This document shows positions 33,238 through 43,559 of a stretch of DNA of 64,000 nt, one piece after another. Made by a program: the position numbers and the translations under genes. The DNA is from Massospora cicadina (Eukaryota; Entomophthoromycota; Entomophthoromycetes; Entomophthorales; Entomophthoraceae). The notes beneath the pieces are model-generated. The model did not search any database and had not been told where the DNA came from. It saw nothing but the letters and a program-made list of their open reading frames with translations. Position 1 is the stretch's first letter. Every line of letters begins with the position of its first letter. The stretch lies in the NCBI GenBank assembly GCA_022478985.1, contig JAKSZP010009576.1:1-64000 (forward strand), in the 5' to 3' direction.

Positions 33238-34150
33238 CTAACTTTTCATTATGTCCACCAGGCAAAGAGTGATAATACATAACAAAATCCCCAACTTTCT
33301 ATCAAATAAGACGGGTTTATGCTGATTGCTTCTTAGGGTCTCCTTTTGAGTAGTTACTTTAATCAATTTCATGGCTTGAGCTTGAAGATGAATAATTTTA
33401 TCATCTAGATTTATCATAACTAAATCAGAGTTTTTGGGTATACTTTCTTTGATTATGGCTTGAATACTAGAAGAGACGGAGGGATCATGCCCATATATGC
33501 ATTTGAAAGGCAACATCTTGATAATCCAATGATAATTTATTTGATAAGCAATAAGGCACTTGGAAAATAGAAGTTCCACTGAGAGGGATCAGTAGAAGCC
33601 ATATTTCTTAAAATTGAGACTAGAGTTCCATTGACTCATTCAATGGTTCCATTCATAGATGGATTGTAAGAAACAACATTACGTTGGGTAGTATTAAATA
33701 AATTGGATAATCTTTGTAATAGTTGGGAGGTAAAATTAGTCCCATTGTTGAACATAAGGACTTTGGGACACCCATATTGGGTGATGATGTGTTGGTAAAG
33801 GAACAGCGCAGTAGTTTTAACAGAAGGAGTGGCAATGGAAATAGCCTCAAACCATTTAGTGAGGTGATCAACTGCCATAATAGTGTACTGATGGCCATGT
33901 AATCCCAGATAAAAGGGTCTAACACATCAATGCTTACCACTTCAAATGCTTTAGCCAGGGGAATAACTTGATGTTGATAAGTAGGTTGTGGTTCCATGGC
34001 TTTTACAAATGAGACATGAGTTAAGGTTCTCTTGAATGAATTCAGTCATGTTATTCCGATAATATCAAGTTTTCAACCATTCTTGAGTCTATTTTAATCC
34101 TCTATGCCCTACTTGCTCATGTCCCTCCATAACAGCATGAAATCTTGAAT
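33238..34150 (-). pseudogene. Element D integrase
   Basis: The HHCC domain is visible: MEGHEQVGHRGLK then SCLICKSHG (about 34130-34000). The core reads MAVDHLTKWFEAISIA. The second Asp is Asn in MFNNGTNFTSQ (codon 33747-33749); the Glu is kept in NPSMNGTIE and followed by a stop. A C-terminal part around WNFYFPSALLLIK extends to about 33240. There is no chromodomain. Confidence 0.82.
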
Positions 34151-34800
34151 TTGGGTGCAAAAGGGTAAACATTTGGACTTGACCTGTTTATACAAGGCTC
34201 CTTCTCAAATCATGGTATCTTTGGTGATATTCTTTAAAAAGGCCCAGTCCTCTTCAGATTCTTGGCCCCACAATTCCAGCCATCCAATCAGATTATATAA
34301 GAGTTTTTCCTTTCTCAGATCTAAGGTCAGTATAGGTAGTCAGGACAGACCACCAGCATTTTGATGTTTAGCACCTGAATGATGCACAATTCAAAAATTT
34401 AATTTTGCAATCTTAGATCCTAACGAGCCAATCTCCCATCAGGATCCTTTATATTTTACAACCATCTTAAAGAATAATGGTCAGTAATAACGGTAAAATG
34501 ATTACCGTATAAGAAAGGATGGAAGTGCTTAATAGCTAAAATCACTGCCAAGCTCACGCTCCATTATACTGTAGTTTCTTTCATCCTTTGGAAAAGTTTT
34601 GCTGTAGAACGCAATAGGGTGTTCATTTTGCTCTGTGTCACATTGGGATAAAATTGCTCCAATAGAAGCATTACTGGCATCAGTATGCAAGAAAAATGGC
34701 TTATTGAATCAAGGATGAATCAAAACAGGTGCCTTAGTCAAAGCCATTAATAGAGAATTGAACGATTGTTCCTGAGCTTACTTTACTCAAATGGCACCCC
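34151..34800 (-). pseudogene. Element D RNase H, heavily decayed
   Basis: It lies between RT and integrase. Traces such as FLQNFSKG and GRLARxDLRL- and WWSVLTTYTDL-like pieces fit the RNase H and tether positions, but stops are dense. The call rests mainly on position. Confidence 0.5.
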
Positions 34801-34849
34801 TTTTTATAACAAGTGGAATAACAGTTCAGCTATATCAGCAAACATGGGT

Positions 34850-35560
34850 ATAAATTGATGATAATACCCAACCATGCCGAGAAAAACTTGGATATCCCAC
34901 AGGGAGGTTGGAGAAGGCATTCGTTGAATAGCTTGAACTTTGGATGAGAGGATTTTAATCCCATTAGCAGATACCTGATGTCCTTAAAATTCCATTTCCT
35001 TTTGAAAGAATGAACATTTGGAAGATTTGAGCTTTAGGAAGAGTTCCAAACTCGGGTAAAGACTTCTTTTAGATAACCCAAATGCTCGTTAAATGTTTTG
35101 GAAAACATAGTGATATCATCTAAATATACTAAAATGCAGGTTAGTTTTAAATCTCATAACATTCTATCCATGGCCCATTGAATAGTTGCTGGCATGTTGC
35201 TCAATCCTTGTGGCATGTGGATTGGTTCATATAGACCTTCACTGGATATTAAGGCACACTTAGCCTGATCTTCTGGGGATAATTCAATTTGCCAGTACCC
35301 ACTGGCTAAATCTGTTACAGAAAAATAAGTCAAAGCAGCCAATAACTGAAGAGAGTCATCAATTTGAGGTAATGGATAACTACCTTGATGAGTAATAGCA
35401 TTCAATCTACAATAATCCAAAATCACGCAATGGGAACCATCTTTTTTATTAATTAACAGCAATGGAGAGGCCCAAGGACTATTGGAGGGTTTCAATAATC
35501 CAGCCTCCAGTAATTGTTGCAGTTCTTTGGTGACTTGGGCTTCTTCCACCTTATATTTAC
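34850..35560 (-). pseudogene. Element D reverse transcriptase
   Basis: A 131-codon open stretch (35549-35154) reads LLEAGLLKPSNSPWASPLLL, KKDGSHCVILDYCRLNAI, YPLPQIDDSLQLL, FSVTDLASGYWQIELSPEDQ and MPQGLSNMPATIQWAMD, typical of Ty3 RT. A one-base shift follows, then LKLTCILVYLDDI with YLDD intact at 35115-35126. The thumb region is frameshifted. Confidence 0.85.
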
Positions 35561-35746
35561 AATAAGGTTTAGTACAAATATGAAGATGATCGCCAGTTTT
35601 AACATAATGCTTTACCCCTTTCTTTTTTTAGTACTAGTGGTGCCCAACCCAAAAGGGGGAGCCGCCACACATCTTTATTCACAAATGGGCCAAAAAAAGG
35701 ATTATTATAGATTTAAAATTCCTAATATAGCCCCTAGGTTATCAGT

Positions 35747-36640
35747 CTAGGAAGCCATATCAGATGGCGAGGAGGCTTTGGGGAAACTTTTGTCCAGTGC
35801 CCGCTTTAGCTGGCAGACCACGGGGGACAGCATCAGGGTGGGAGCATCAGCGACATGGGGCATAAGGGGATATAGTTGGAAGTTTTCTCCGTTAATGAGG
35901 CCAGCGGTGTCCATCGCCTCAACATATTGAGCAAGTTGATGCTCAGCAAAATTGATGAGAGCCAGCACACAAGTAAATGATTTGATGCGCCATTGAGTTT
36001 GGGGATAATTGGGTTGAAAAAAGAAGTTTTTGCTGCATCAATGCAAGCATGGATCGCACCAAAAGCAAGCTCCTCAATTTTGTACTTTGCATCTTCCTCA
36101 AAATCATGAGAAAATTTGGGTTAGGAATACCCTCAACAAGGGGCTCCATTGCCCTATGGAGTTGCTGGCGGAGGAGGGTGTTGGCTGGGGCAGCTGTAGC
36201 CGCAACTGCCAATGCTTTACACCTTTCATTTTTCCAAAATTGAGAGTATGCTTGGCAAAAATGTCAGCGTATTCTTCTGATAATTGAATTACTTGTCTCT
36301 CCTGATCCTTAATGAGGTGTTTTACAATTGCAAACCCCACCCTGAAAAGTTCCTGATCACTTTCTAACCCAATATTGTGTAAGCTTCCAAAAGGTTTAAC
36401 ATCATAGATTTGAGATAAGGGTAACAACTTGATATAAGCAATGGGACGGTTCTGATCTACTGTTTTTGGTTCATTGTTAAGGTTTGTCAATAAAACAGAT
36501 AATGAACCAGAAAAGTATAATCCAATACTCAAGGTCAAGGCAAGATTTTTAGCAGAAGGGTTGAAAATGCCTTGGAATTGTAACAAATGTCCTTTAGGAA
36601 TAGAAAAATGCAATGAAGTATTGATAATTACCTGCAATTT
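35747..36640 (-). pseudogene. Element D protease-RT spacer
   Basis: Open pieces of 177 codons (36637-36104) and 73 codons (35968-35747) connect protease to RT. The first contains LHNIGLESDQELFRVGFAIV and RQVIQLSEEYADIFAKHTL, which looks like the segment before the RT of many Ty3 elements (E-Y-x-D-I-F). The second reads PLMPHVADAPTLMLSPVVC. Confidence 0.5.
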
Positions 36641-36714
36641 AGGTGTGATAACTAGTTTCTCAGGAGAGAAAAAGGGATTCCCTTATTCGATAAGTGCTAA
36701 AGGAGAGGGTAATT

Positions 36715-37160
36715 TTACATGTGGGTCTTCAACATGGTATTAAATTGAATAATATCTTTTAGACCCCTCCAACAGACACAACTGATGTTTGGTATGAGCA
36801 TATTTGGATAACAGTAAAGGAACTCTATACCACAAAAGTGAAATTTATGAATTGGATAGTTAATAATTCCATTGAATTCTCGCAAAAATTGAGTCCTCAA
36901 AAGTAGGTCATAACAAAAATCATTGAGGACAATAGCAGGAATCATAAAAGTTAACTTCCCAATACTTAGAGGAATTGCTGAAAAAGCTCCAATTGACCAA
37001 GTACTCTGAGATCCCACAGTACCATATTCTTCATAATGGGAAATATCAGGCGTTAACTTGGCTCATTCAGTAAATCTCAATGAGGCAACATTCACTGGGG
37101 ATCCAGTATCAATGATAGCCTTAACGTTGACCTGATTCACTCAAAAACTAATGTAGATAT
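36715..37160 (-). pseudogene. Element D aspartic protease
   Basis: VKAIIDTGSPVNVASLRF (about 37130-37080) carries the catalytic D-T-G-S. The open stretch 37017-36715 continues with KLTFMIPAIVLNDFCYDLLL, then TQFLREFNGIINY, the expected hydrophobic C-terminal half. Stops between the two parts break the frame. Confidence 0.75.
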
Positions 37161-37265
37161 TGGTGCTTCCAAACTGAGAGGATAAAGCCAACAAGGAGGG
37201 CAAGGAATAGGAGGAAAGTTCATCTTTATTATACTCCACAGGTCTTCAAAGTTCTTGTTGCATAC

Positions 37266-39350
37266 TCATATCAAGGTCAATGTGGAGAATCTTACTGTGT
37301 TTATCCTTTTTCTTTTTCTCATCAGCTTCTTTCTTATAAAAACAATCCTCAGTATGGAAATATCAATGACAGTAATTACATTGAACTGATCTAATATTCT
37401 CAGGCACAGTGTAAACTCTAGGGCAACTAGGTCTTGAAGACTCATAAACTTGGGGTTTTTCAGAAAATTAGGAGGCAATTCCAACAAGGCCTCCTTGATG
37501 TCTAATATACTTCTGAAATTTTTCTTTACACCAAGAAGGTAAACTTGCATCTGAGTCCTAGAAGTAAAAGCATACATGGCTGCAGTAATCGCATCATCCA
37601 AATTTAACTGATTACAAGCTACCATAGTCTGAGCTTCCATCAGAACCAATGAGCAACATCTTAGATATATTCATTCTGGTGGGGTTGTATATCCATAAAA
37701 GCCTGTTTTTGAGAGGATAAGTTTTGCTCACTCTCAAATTCTTTGATTAGCACTTCTTTGTCCTGAGACCAAGTGGAGCAAGTCATTAAGTGGGGTACCA
37801 TGATATCCTGGGCCAATCAAATGAGACAATTAGGAAAGTAATTCATTTTTGAAGACCTGTGGCCTCACTTAAAGCCTTCTCATATAGATAGAGAAAAGAG
37901 TTAATGCTGCCTTCACCAGGAGAGTACTTGTCTTTAAATACTGGTTTGAAACTCATTGAAGCATTAGCAGTCAAAACATGCACTCCAGGGTGTTCAGATT
38001 GAGTAGAAACATAAGAGTTGGAATAAGAAACTTGAGAAGAGAATGGAGGATAGGGGCTGTCAGTCTCGGTATGAATATCACTAATCCTTCAATTCAAATC
38101 AACATGCCCACTTGTTCATCCAACTGATGAGATAGTTCATAAATTTGCTCATGATGTGCATTATACTTAAGTTCCAGGGTTTCAAATTTTGCTTGGAGCA
38201 TCTTTCCTTTTGATTTTTAGTCTTGAAACAGGACATCAGTGTTCTTCATTAATTTACCAAGATTACTCAGTTCATCAGATAGAGGTTAAAGTGACAGAAG
38301 AGAGTCAATCGTTACCCCATTAGGTGTTAAGACACATTCCTTGGCTACTTTGTAAAATTACTCACATAAAAGATCCATCATTCTCAATAGAGAGTCAATT
38401 TGTTGGTTGGATCCTGAATGCATATTGGCTCCTGGGGGCCCCAAGGTCCATCTGCGCCTGGCGGTCCATGAGGCCTTTCAACACCAGGGATCCTCGGGGC
38501 CCATCAAATTCATGAGGTCCACGTGGACCTATGCCCCCAGGTGGACCACAAGGTCCTTCAGCCACAGGACGACCCATAGCTCTAGAGGTTTTCTCCACTT
38601 TGATGACTCAGAATTAAATTTCAGAGTACAATTGCTCCAATTGAGAAAGATGATTTTTGATTGTTTCTTCCATGGACAGACTACACTCAGAAAGTTGGGA
38701 AATTCCCTCTTTCCATTCTTGCTGAATTTCTTGGACATGTTTTGGGAACTATAAATCAACAAATCTGGACATTCTGTGATCAAGATGAATAAGCTGCTGA
38801 TGTACTTCATTGAGAAGTGTCCAATTATTGATGATGGCATCTCAATTATCTCTGCTAAACTCAGAGGCAGATTTTAAAAAACTCAGTAACATAATTATTC
38901 AAGGACTTGAGTCCTTCTAGTAAATTGAGCATCCCTCAGTGATGAATTACCACTACCAGTAATAAGTGGTATTGTGTAGATTGTACAAGCTGATGTGAGT
39001 ATTTCTTGGTGCCAATTCCTGGCATTTGGGAAGTTTGCAATACTTCTCACAAGATAGTGGGTACAGCATTAGAACGAGATCAATTGGACTGGATTCCAGG
39101 AATCAAGGCTCCCTCCAGCATTTGATTAATAATATTTTATATAAACTCAGGAGGGATTTGAATTTTTGCTGTAAAGCTTAAATTAGGATTATAAGACTCA
39201 AGTTGGCACGAAATTCCAATGTGGACGGTACTATTGGGATTTTGTTTCTAGTTGAATGGACCCATTGTAAAATACTGTCTTGCTCATAGTCTTGAGCTTC
39301 TTCAGGCAAAAATTGAGAATCCATAGTAGTGGTAGACAATTTCACTGGTG
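37266..39350 (-). pseudogene. Element D Gag with coiled coil, collagen-like segment and zinc knuckle
   Basis: In N-to-C order: a helical stretch with QQEWKEGISQLSE and SMEETIKNHLSQLEQLYSEI (about 38740-38620); a collagen-like Gly-X-Y segment (38574-38406); a second helical stretch KFETLELKYNAHHEQIYELS (about 38200-38130); a capsid-like part (37900-37420); and a CCHC knuckle CNYCH-YFHTEDC at 37342-37380 (one in-frame stop inside). Protease follows. The protein is broken by several stops and at least two indels in the collagen part. The primer-binding site lies just upstream. Confidence 0.68.
38406..38574 (-). other. Collagen-like Gly-X-Y segment in element D Gag
   Basis: The minus-strand frame reads GRP-VAE-GPC-GPP-GGI-GPR and then GPH-EFD-GPR-GSL-VLK-G. 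Each non-Gly first residue (V, E, V) is one base from a Gly codon. The pattern then continues in a second frame as GPP-GAD-GPW and in a third as GPP-GAN-MHS-GSN, so two indels lie inside an array of about 18 triplets. The segment is GC-richer than its surroundings. In collagens this pattern makes a trimeric helix. Confidence 0.65.
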
Positions 39351-39356
39351 CGTAAC

Positions 39357-39383
39357 TCAGAGTGCCCCTGTAGTGAACACCAC
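39357..39383 (-). promoter_or_regulatory. Element D primer-binding site
   Basis: The minus strand next to the LTR reads AGTGGTGTTCACTACAGGGG, matching the shared TGGyGCTnActACAGGGG core with a few changes. Confidence 0.6.
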
Positions 39384-39726
39384 TTTAGAAGTTTTGAATT
39401 ATACTTCCTATGGGGCAGGTTTTCTCTCAAAGTTACTTTAAGTGGATTCTCCAAAAAGTGTTAAATAAAAAGAAAAACAGGGTATAAATCGACCTAATTT
39501 TTATTATCAGATGGATGTAATATTTATAGGTTTGGTAACAGTACAGGATCTGTTTAATCTAATTAATCGTTGAGTGATCAAATCTTCTATCCCTTGATCA
39601 GAATGAGACTGATTTTACTGATTACCCTTGATAAATTGAGATAGATTAATATCTCCTTCCGATATTGTTGGTGGAATTGATGAAGTAGACTTTTCAGAAT
39701 CAAGATAATTCAATGAATTACTGACT
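39384..39726 (-). repeat. Element D 5' LTR
   Basis: Partner of 32747-33088. The outer end reads TGACT where CA is expected on the plus strand, and CTATC follows. Confidence 0.8.
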
Positions 39727-39759
39727 CTATCTTAAAATACTCCAAGTGTATATACATAT

Positions 39760-40240
39760 ATATACTAGTGCATTAAGTATGGGTGAGGGTGATTGTTGAC
39801 AGCGGAGCACCCATTGATATTGGCTTGGCCGAGTTGGTGATAGGATGAAGGTCTCACCTGACTTGGAACACAAGAAAGAGTATGGTACAGCTGAGTCAAA
39901 TACCACCATCTCATGTGGAGTGTATAGTGCTCTATCTCTTAAATCAGATCCTTGGTGGTATCTGCATCAGCAATAGTTTTGGCCAACCAAAACTATGACA
40001 TTCTGATCAGGACAGAATTTCTATAAAAAGTACATAGTTAAATGTTAATTTGAGGATAATAAGTTGACCATATTGGGTCAGACATTATCATTGGTTTATC
40101 AGAAGGATGGGGAAGCTCCACTGAATAGAAGAAATAACTTCATCAACTTGATATACAATGACGACATTGTCCTAATTCCATACCAACTAGTTTGCTGGAA
40201 GTGACAAGAGATGCATATGGAAATCCTAGAAAATCGGGGA
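39760..40240 (+). pseudogene. Element E aspartic protease
   Basis: VIVDSGAPIDIGLAELV (about 39788-39838) carries the D-S-G-A catalytic motif, followed by PDLEHKKEYGTAESNTTIS. It is the continuation of E after the D insertion. Confidence 0.7.
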
Positions 40241-40439
40241 ATTCTACTGAGGATCAAGAATGTGAGAACCATACTTCTGGGATCAAAGATAATAGTTGAT
40301 ATGAGGTTGACATTAGAGATACTGGAGCTGCTGTATGGGGAGGTCAGAAGCCCCTGGAAGAAGTCCAGAGTAGGGCCATGGGTGGCTCCTGAAATAATAA
40401 TGCTGGCCCATGGAGAAATCTGAGTGATCCTTGCAACTT

Positions 40440-41510
40440 TAAGCAAAAAACCGATGAAGATTGAGAAAAATCAGGTCGTTTCATTTGTTCACCTAATCCT
40501 GACAGCCAAACTGAGAAAATTTCACGATTTTGGGACCCTTGATGAAATGGGATTACCAGCTAAGTAACTGAGAGTATCAATATATTAGTTGATCAAGAGC
40601 AACATGCTAATATGACAGAAGGACAGCAGGAGGAGGTACTCAGATTTTTTGAATAGTATTGGGAAGTATCCTCCCAGGACGCTCACAGTTTGAGATGTGC
40701 AAGAGATGTGATCCACAAGGTCAATACTGGGGAAAATTTACTGATCAGGATGAGACTGATTCAACACTGAAGGTGGCTGAAGCGGTAGTGGAGGAAGAAA
40801 TCAGCAAAATAGTGAAGCATGGGCTTCTAGTTCAGTTGTTGAGTTCCTGAGTGAGCCACATCCTTATTGTGAAGAAGAAGAACAGCTCTAATCGGGTGGT
40901 GATCAAATATTAGAATCTGAACAAGATTATGAAGAAGGATTTGTACCCACTACCAAGAATTGACGATATGCTAGATTTATTAGGAGAAGCAAAGTATTTC
41001 TCCATGATGGATTTAATTTCAGGATATTGGCAAATCATTTTCCAAGAGAATACCAAGAAAAATGAACTATTATCACTGTGCAGGGGCTATATCAATTGAC
41101 AAGGATGCCCCAGGGTCTGTGCAATGCGTCTGCGACGTTCCAGAGGGCCATGGACGCTATACTAAATGACTTGAAGTTGTCATGCATCCTGGTGTACTTA
41201 GATGATATCAATGTGTTCAATAGGACGTTTACTGACCAGTTGCACCACTTGGAGGAAGTGTTCAAAAGACTATCCGTGGCCAACCTGAAGATTAAGCCAA
41301 GGAATTGTCACTTCTTCAAGAAAGAGTTGGAACACCTGGGATTTGTTATCAACACTAGTGGACTGCAGCCACAAGCCCAGAAGATCGAAACCATAGAGCG
41401 AATGGTTGTGCCAAAGAGTGTCTAAGATATCCAAGTATTCCCTGGAATGGGCAGATACTATAGAAGATCTATTTTGGGATTTTTCCAGAATCGCTGAGCC
41501 CTTATTCCAT
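40440..41510 (+). pseudogene. Element E reverse transcriptase
   Basis: RT arm: LNSIGKYPPRTLTV (about 40650). Palm: YPLPRIDDMLDLLGEAKYFS with M-D-L-I-S-G-Y-W (about 40950-41030). Then a 115-codon open stretch (41078-41425) reads YQLTRMPQGLCNASATFQRA and CILVYLDDINVFNRTF, with YLDD at 41195-41206, ending NCHFFKKELEHLGFVINTSG. Stops lie upstream of and within the finger part. The connection region PLFHLLKDPKKGFIWNEEAQ follows at about 41495-41555. Confidence 0.85.
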
Positions 41511-41579
41511 CTGTTGAAGGATCCAAAGAAAGGATTCATTTGGAATGAAGAAGCGCAGAAATCATTAAATGAGTTATGC

Positions 41580-41960
41580 TAGTATTTACAGATTCTCCTA
41601 TTTTAAAATATCCGAATTTTGATCAATAATTCATTATACAAACTGTGCTTCATTGACAGCAATTGGTATTGTATTGATCCAAGTAGATGAACTTGGGGAC
41701 AAACATCTGGTGTCATATGTGAGCCAGATACTCTCAGCAGTTGAGAGGAACTACACTGTAACTGAGCGTGAATGCCTTGCAGTCATTTATGTCTGTAAAC
41801 AGTTTTGGGTGTACATACATGAAATTCACTTCAAAGTGGTGATGGACCACTCCTTGTTGTTTTGGATTCACAATTTACAAGAACTAGAAGGATGACTGGC
41901 CCAATGGGCATTGAAGTTACAGGCTTACAATTATGAGATTGTCCTCTGAGTGGGGGCTTC
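41580..41960 (+). pseudogene. Element E RNase H
   Basis: An 80-codon open stretch (41653-41895) reads TAIGIVLIQVDELGDKHLVS, AVERNYTVTERECLAVIYVC and IHFKVVMDHSLL. The last catalytic Asp is kept (MDHS). The tether ALKLQAYNYEIV follows at about 41910. Confidence 0.82.
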
Positions 41961-42099
41961 TCAGCAGAATGTGGATGGCTTATCATGGTTACCAAAGGTC
42001 CAGAGGGTATACCAGCAGGCGGATGAGCTATTCCAAAGAATGATTGATGGAGAAATTGGGAACAAGCCCTAAGAAATCTAAGGTGTGCTTTGAAAAACA

Positions 42100-43200
42100 A
42101 TAGAAAACACAGAGACCATGAATGGACAAGTTTTCAAGATGATTAATGGGAAGCAACTACTATTTTCAAAGTCATTGGAAATAGCAGCTATCATTCAAGC
42201 CACTCATAAGGTTGTTGGGCTTGGAGGCCTGAGAAAAACGACTGACTTTATTTGCCAGTACTACTGGGAGTCAATCAACTATGATGTCACAGACTATCTG
42301 GCTTGCTGTGTGGAGTGCCAGTTGCACAAGCCACATAAGAATATGACTGGACACTGACTGGTCCACCCTGGATTTTCTTGGCATATGGTGTCCATCGTTG
42401 TAATGGGACCTCTGATGATGAGCACAGGGGGAGTCAAGTACATAATAGTTGTAATCAATCATCTGATGAGATGCGTTGAGATGAAGGTCCTGGCAAAAGT
42501 AGACGCTACTAATACTGCAAATTTCATCCTAGATCATATAGTATACTGACATGGATGCCCGCAGGTTCTGCTGAGCAACAATGGGACAAATTTCACATCT
42601 CATGTGATTCCGCGATTAAATGAAATAATGGGGATCTGAGGAGTCATGTCTGCACCCTACCAGCTAGAGATGAACGGACTAGTAGAACAAGTGAATGGGA
42701 CGCTGGCCATGATGCTGAGGAAGCTGGTCGCAGGAAGAACTTCTGTGTGGCAAATGTACCTGAGTTCAGTAACGTTCACCTACAATATCAGTCATCATAC
42801 AGCGATGGGAAAAACGCCATTTGAATTGCTATATGGAAGGAAGGCAGTTTTGCCCCTTATTTTTATTTGGTGGTGGAACCAAAATTGGGGATGAGTGCCA
42901 AACAATACTGAACCAATTGATGAATATCCTAATCAAAATGAAATTACAAGCGTTTGATATGACTTTGAAGAAAAGGATATGAGTGAAAATGATGGATGAT
43001 AAGAACTGACCGGCCTTATCAGAAAACTGAATAGGCGAAATAGTTGCCTATTGCAATATGCATGGTTTAAGGAGAAGAAACAAATTGGATGTGTTGTGGT
43101 CAGGTACATTTGAGATTATTGCTAAGATAACGACGGATGCCTACTCCATCAAGAACTTCTTGGATGGAAGAATAGTAAATTGAGTCCATGCTAAGTATTT
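42100..43200 (+). pseudogene. Element E integrase
   Basis: Zinc domain: ATHKVVGLGGLRKT (the second His is Leu; B has HGG) and CCVECQLHKPH (42210-42340). The first catalytic Asp is lost (SIVVMGPL; B has SIDMMG). The second is Asn in LLSNNGTNFTSH (codon 42577-42579). Glu is kept in EMNGLVEQVNGTL (about 42668-42705). VTFTYNISHHTAMGKTPFEL and LLYGRKAVLPL follow. Confidence 0.84.
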
Positions 43201-43234
43201 AAAGCGATGAATTTTGAAAAAAATAATAAAAAGA

Positions 43235-43470
43235 GTTCCCAAAGGACCGCTGAACTATTGAGCTGGTTATGTTCTAATGAATTTTGTTTAGTCCAAAAAA
43301 GGACTGCTGAACCTACAAAATGGTTAAGTCTTAAAAAAGTAAGACCGCTGAACCATAGAAAACTGGTAGGTCTAAGTATACCTAGGATCCAGTTTGGGGG
43401 AATAAAAACAAAAGATGGACCTATAAACCAAAAAAGGTCAAGTCACATGGAAAAAAGAAGAAAAAAAATA
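43235..43470 (+). repeat. Short-repeat module after integrase, element E
   Basis: At least four diverged units contain GGACyGCTGAACC-like words about 50-60 bp apart, plus CCTAGGATCCAGTTTGGGG. It is the inverted counterpart of 15700-15940 and 18040-18290 in B. Its place between integrase and the extra reading region is the same in both elements. Confidence 0.6.
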
Positions 43471-43559
43471 AAAGATTGATAAAAATATTGGAAAAAGGGA
43501 TTAAAAAATGCATAGAAAAAACTGATATATTTTTATACTTTTTATTTTTTACGGTTATC

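Larger units (their letters stand above)
32747..39726 (-). mobile_element. Ty3/gypsy element D, inserted in E
   Basis: Short LTRs of about 342 bp (32747-33088 and 39384-39726) flank PBS, gag, protease, RT, RNase H and integrase on the minus strand. CTATC occurs on both outer sides (32742-32746 and 39727-39731) as the target duplication, with one or two bases of uncertainty. Its LTRs differ from those of B, E, A and F. D is the innermost and therefore youngest insertion of the nest, yet no domain is fully open. Confidence 0.87.
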
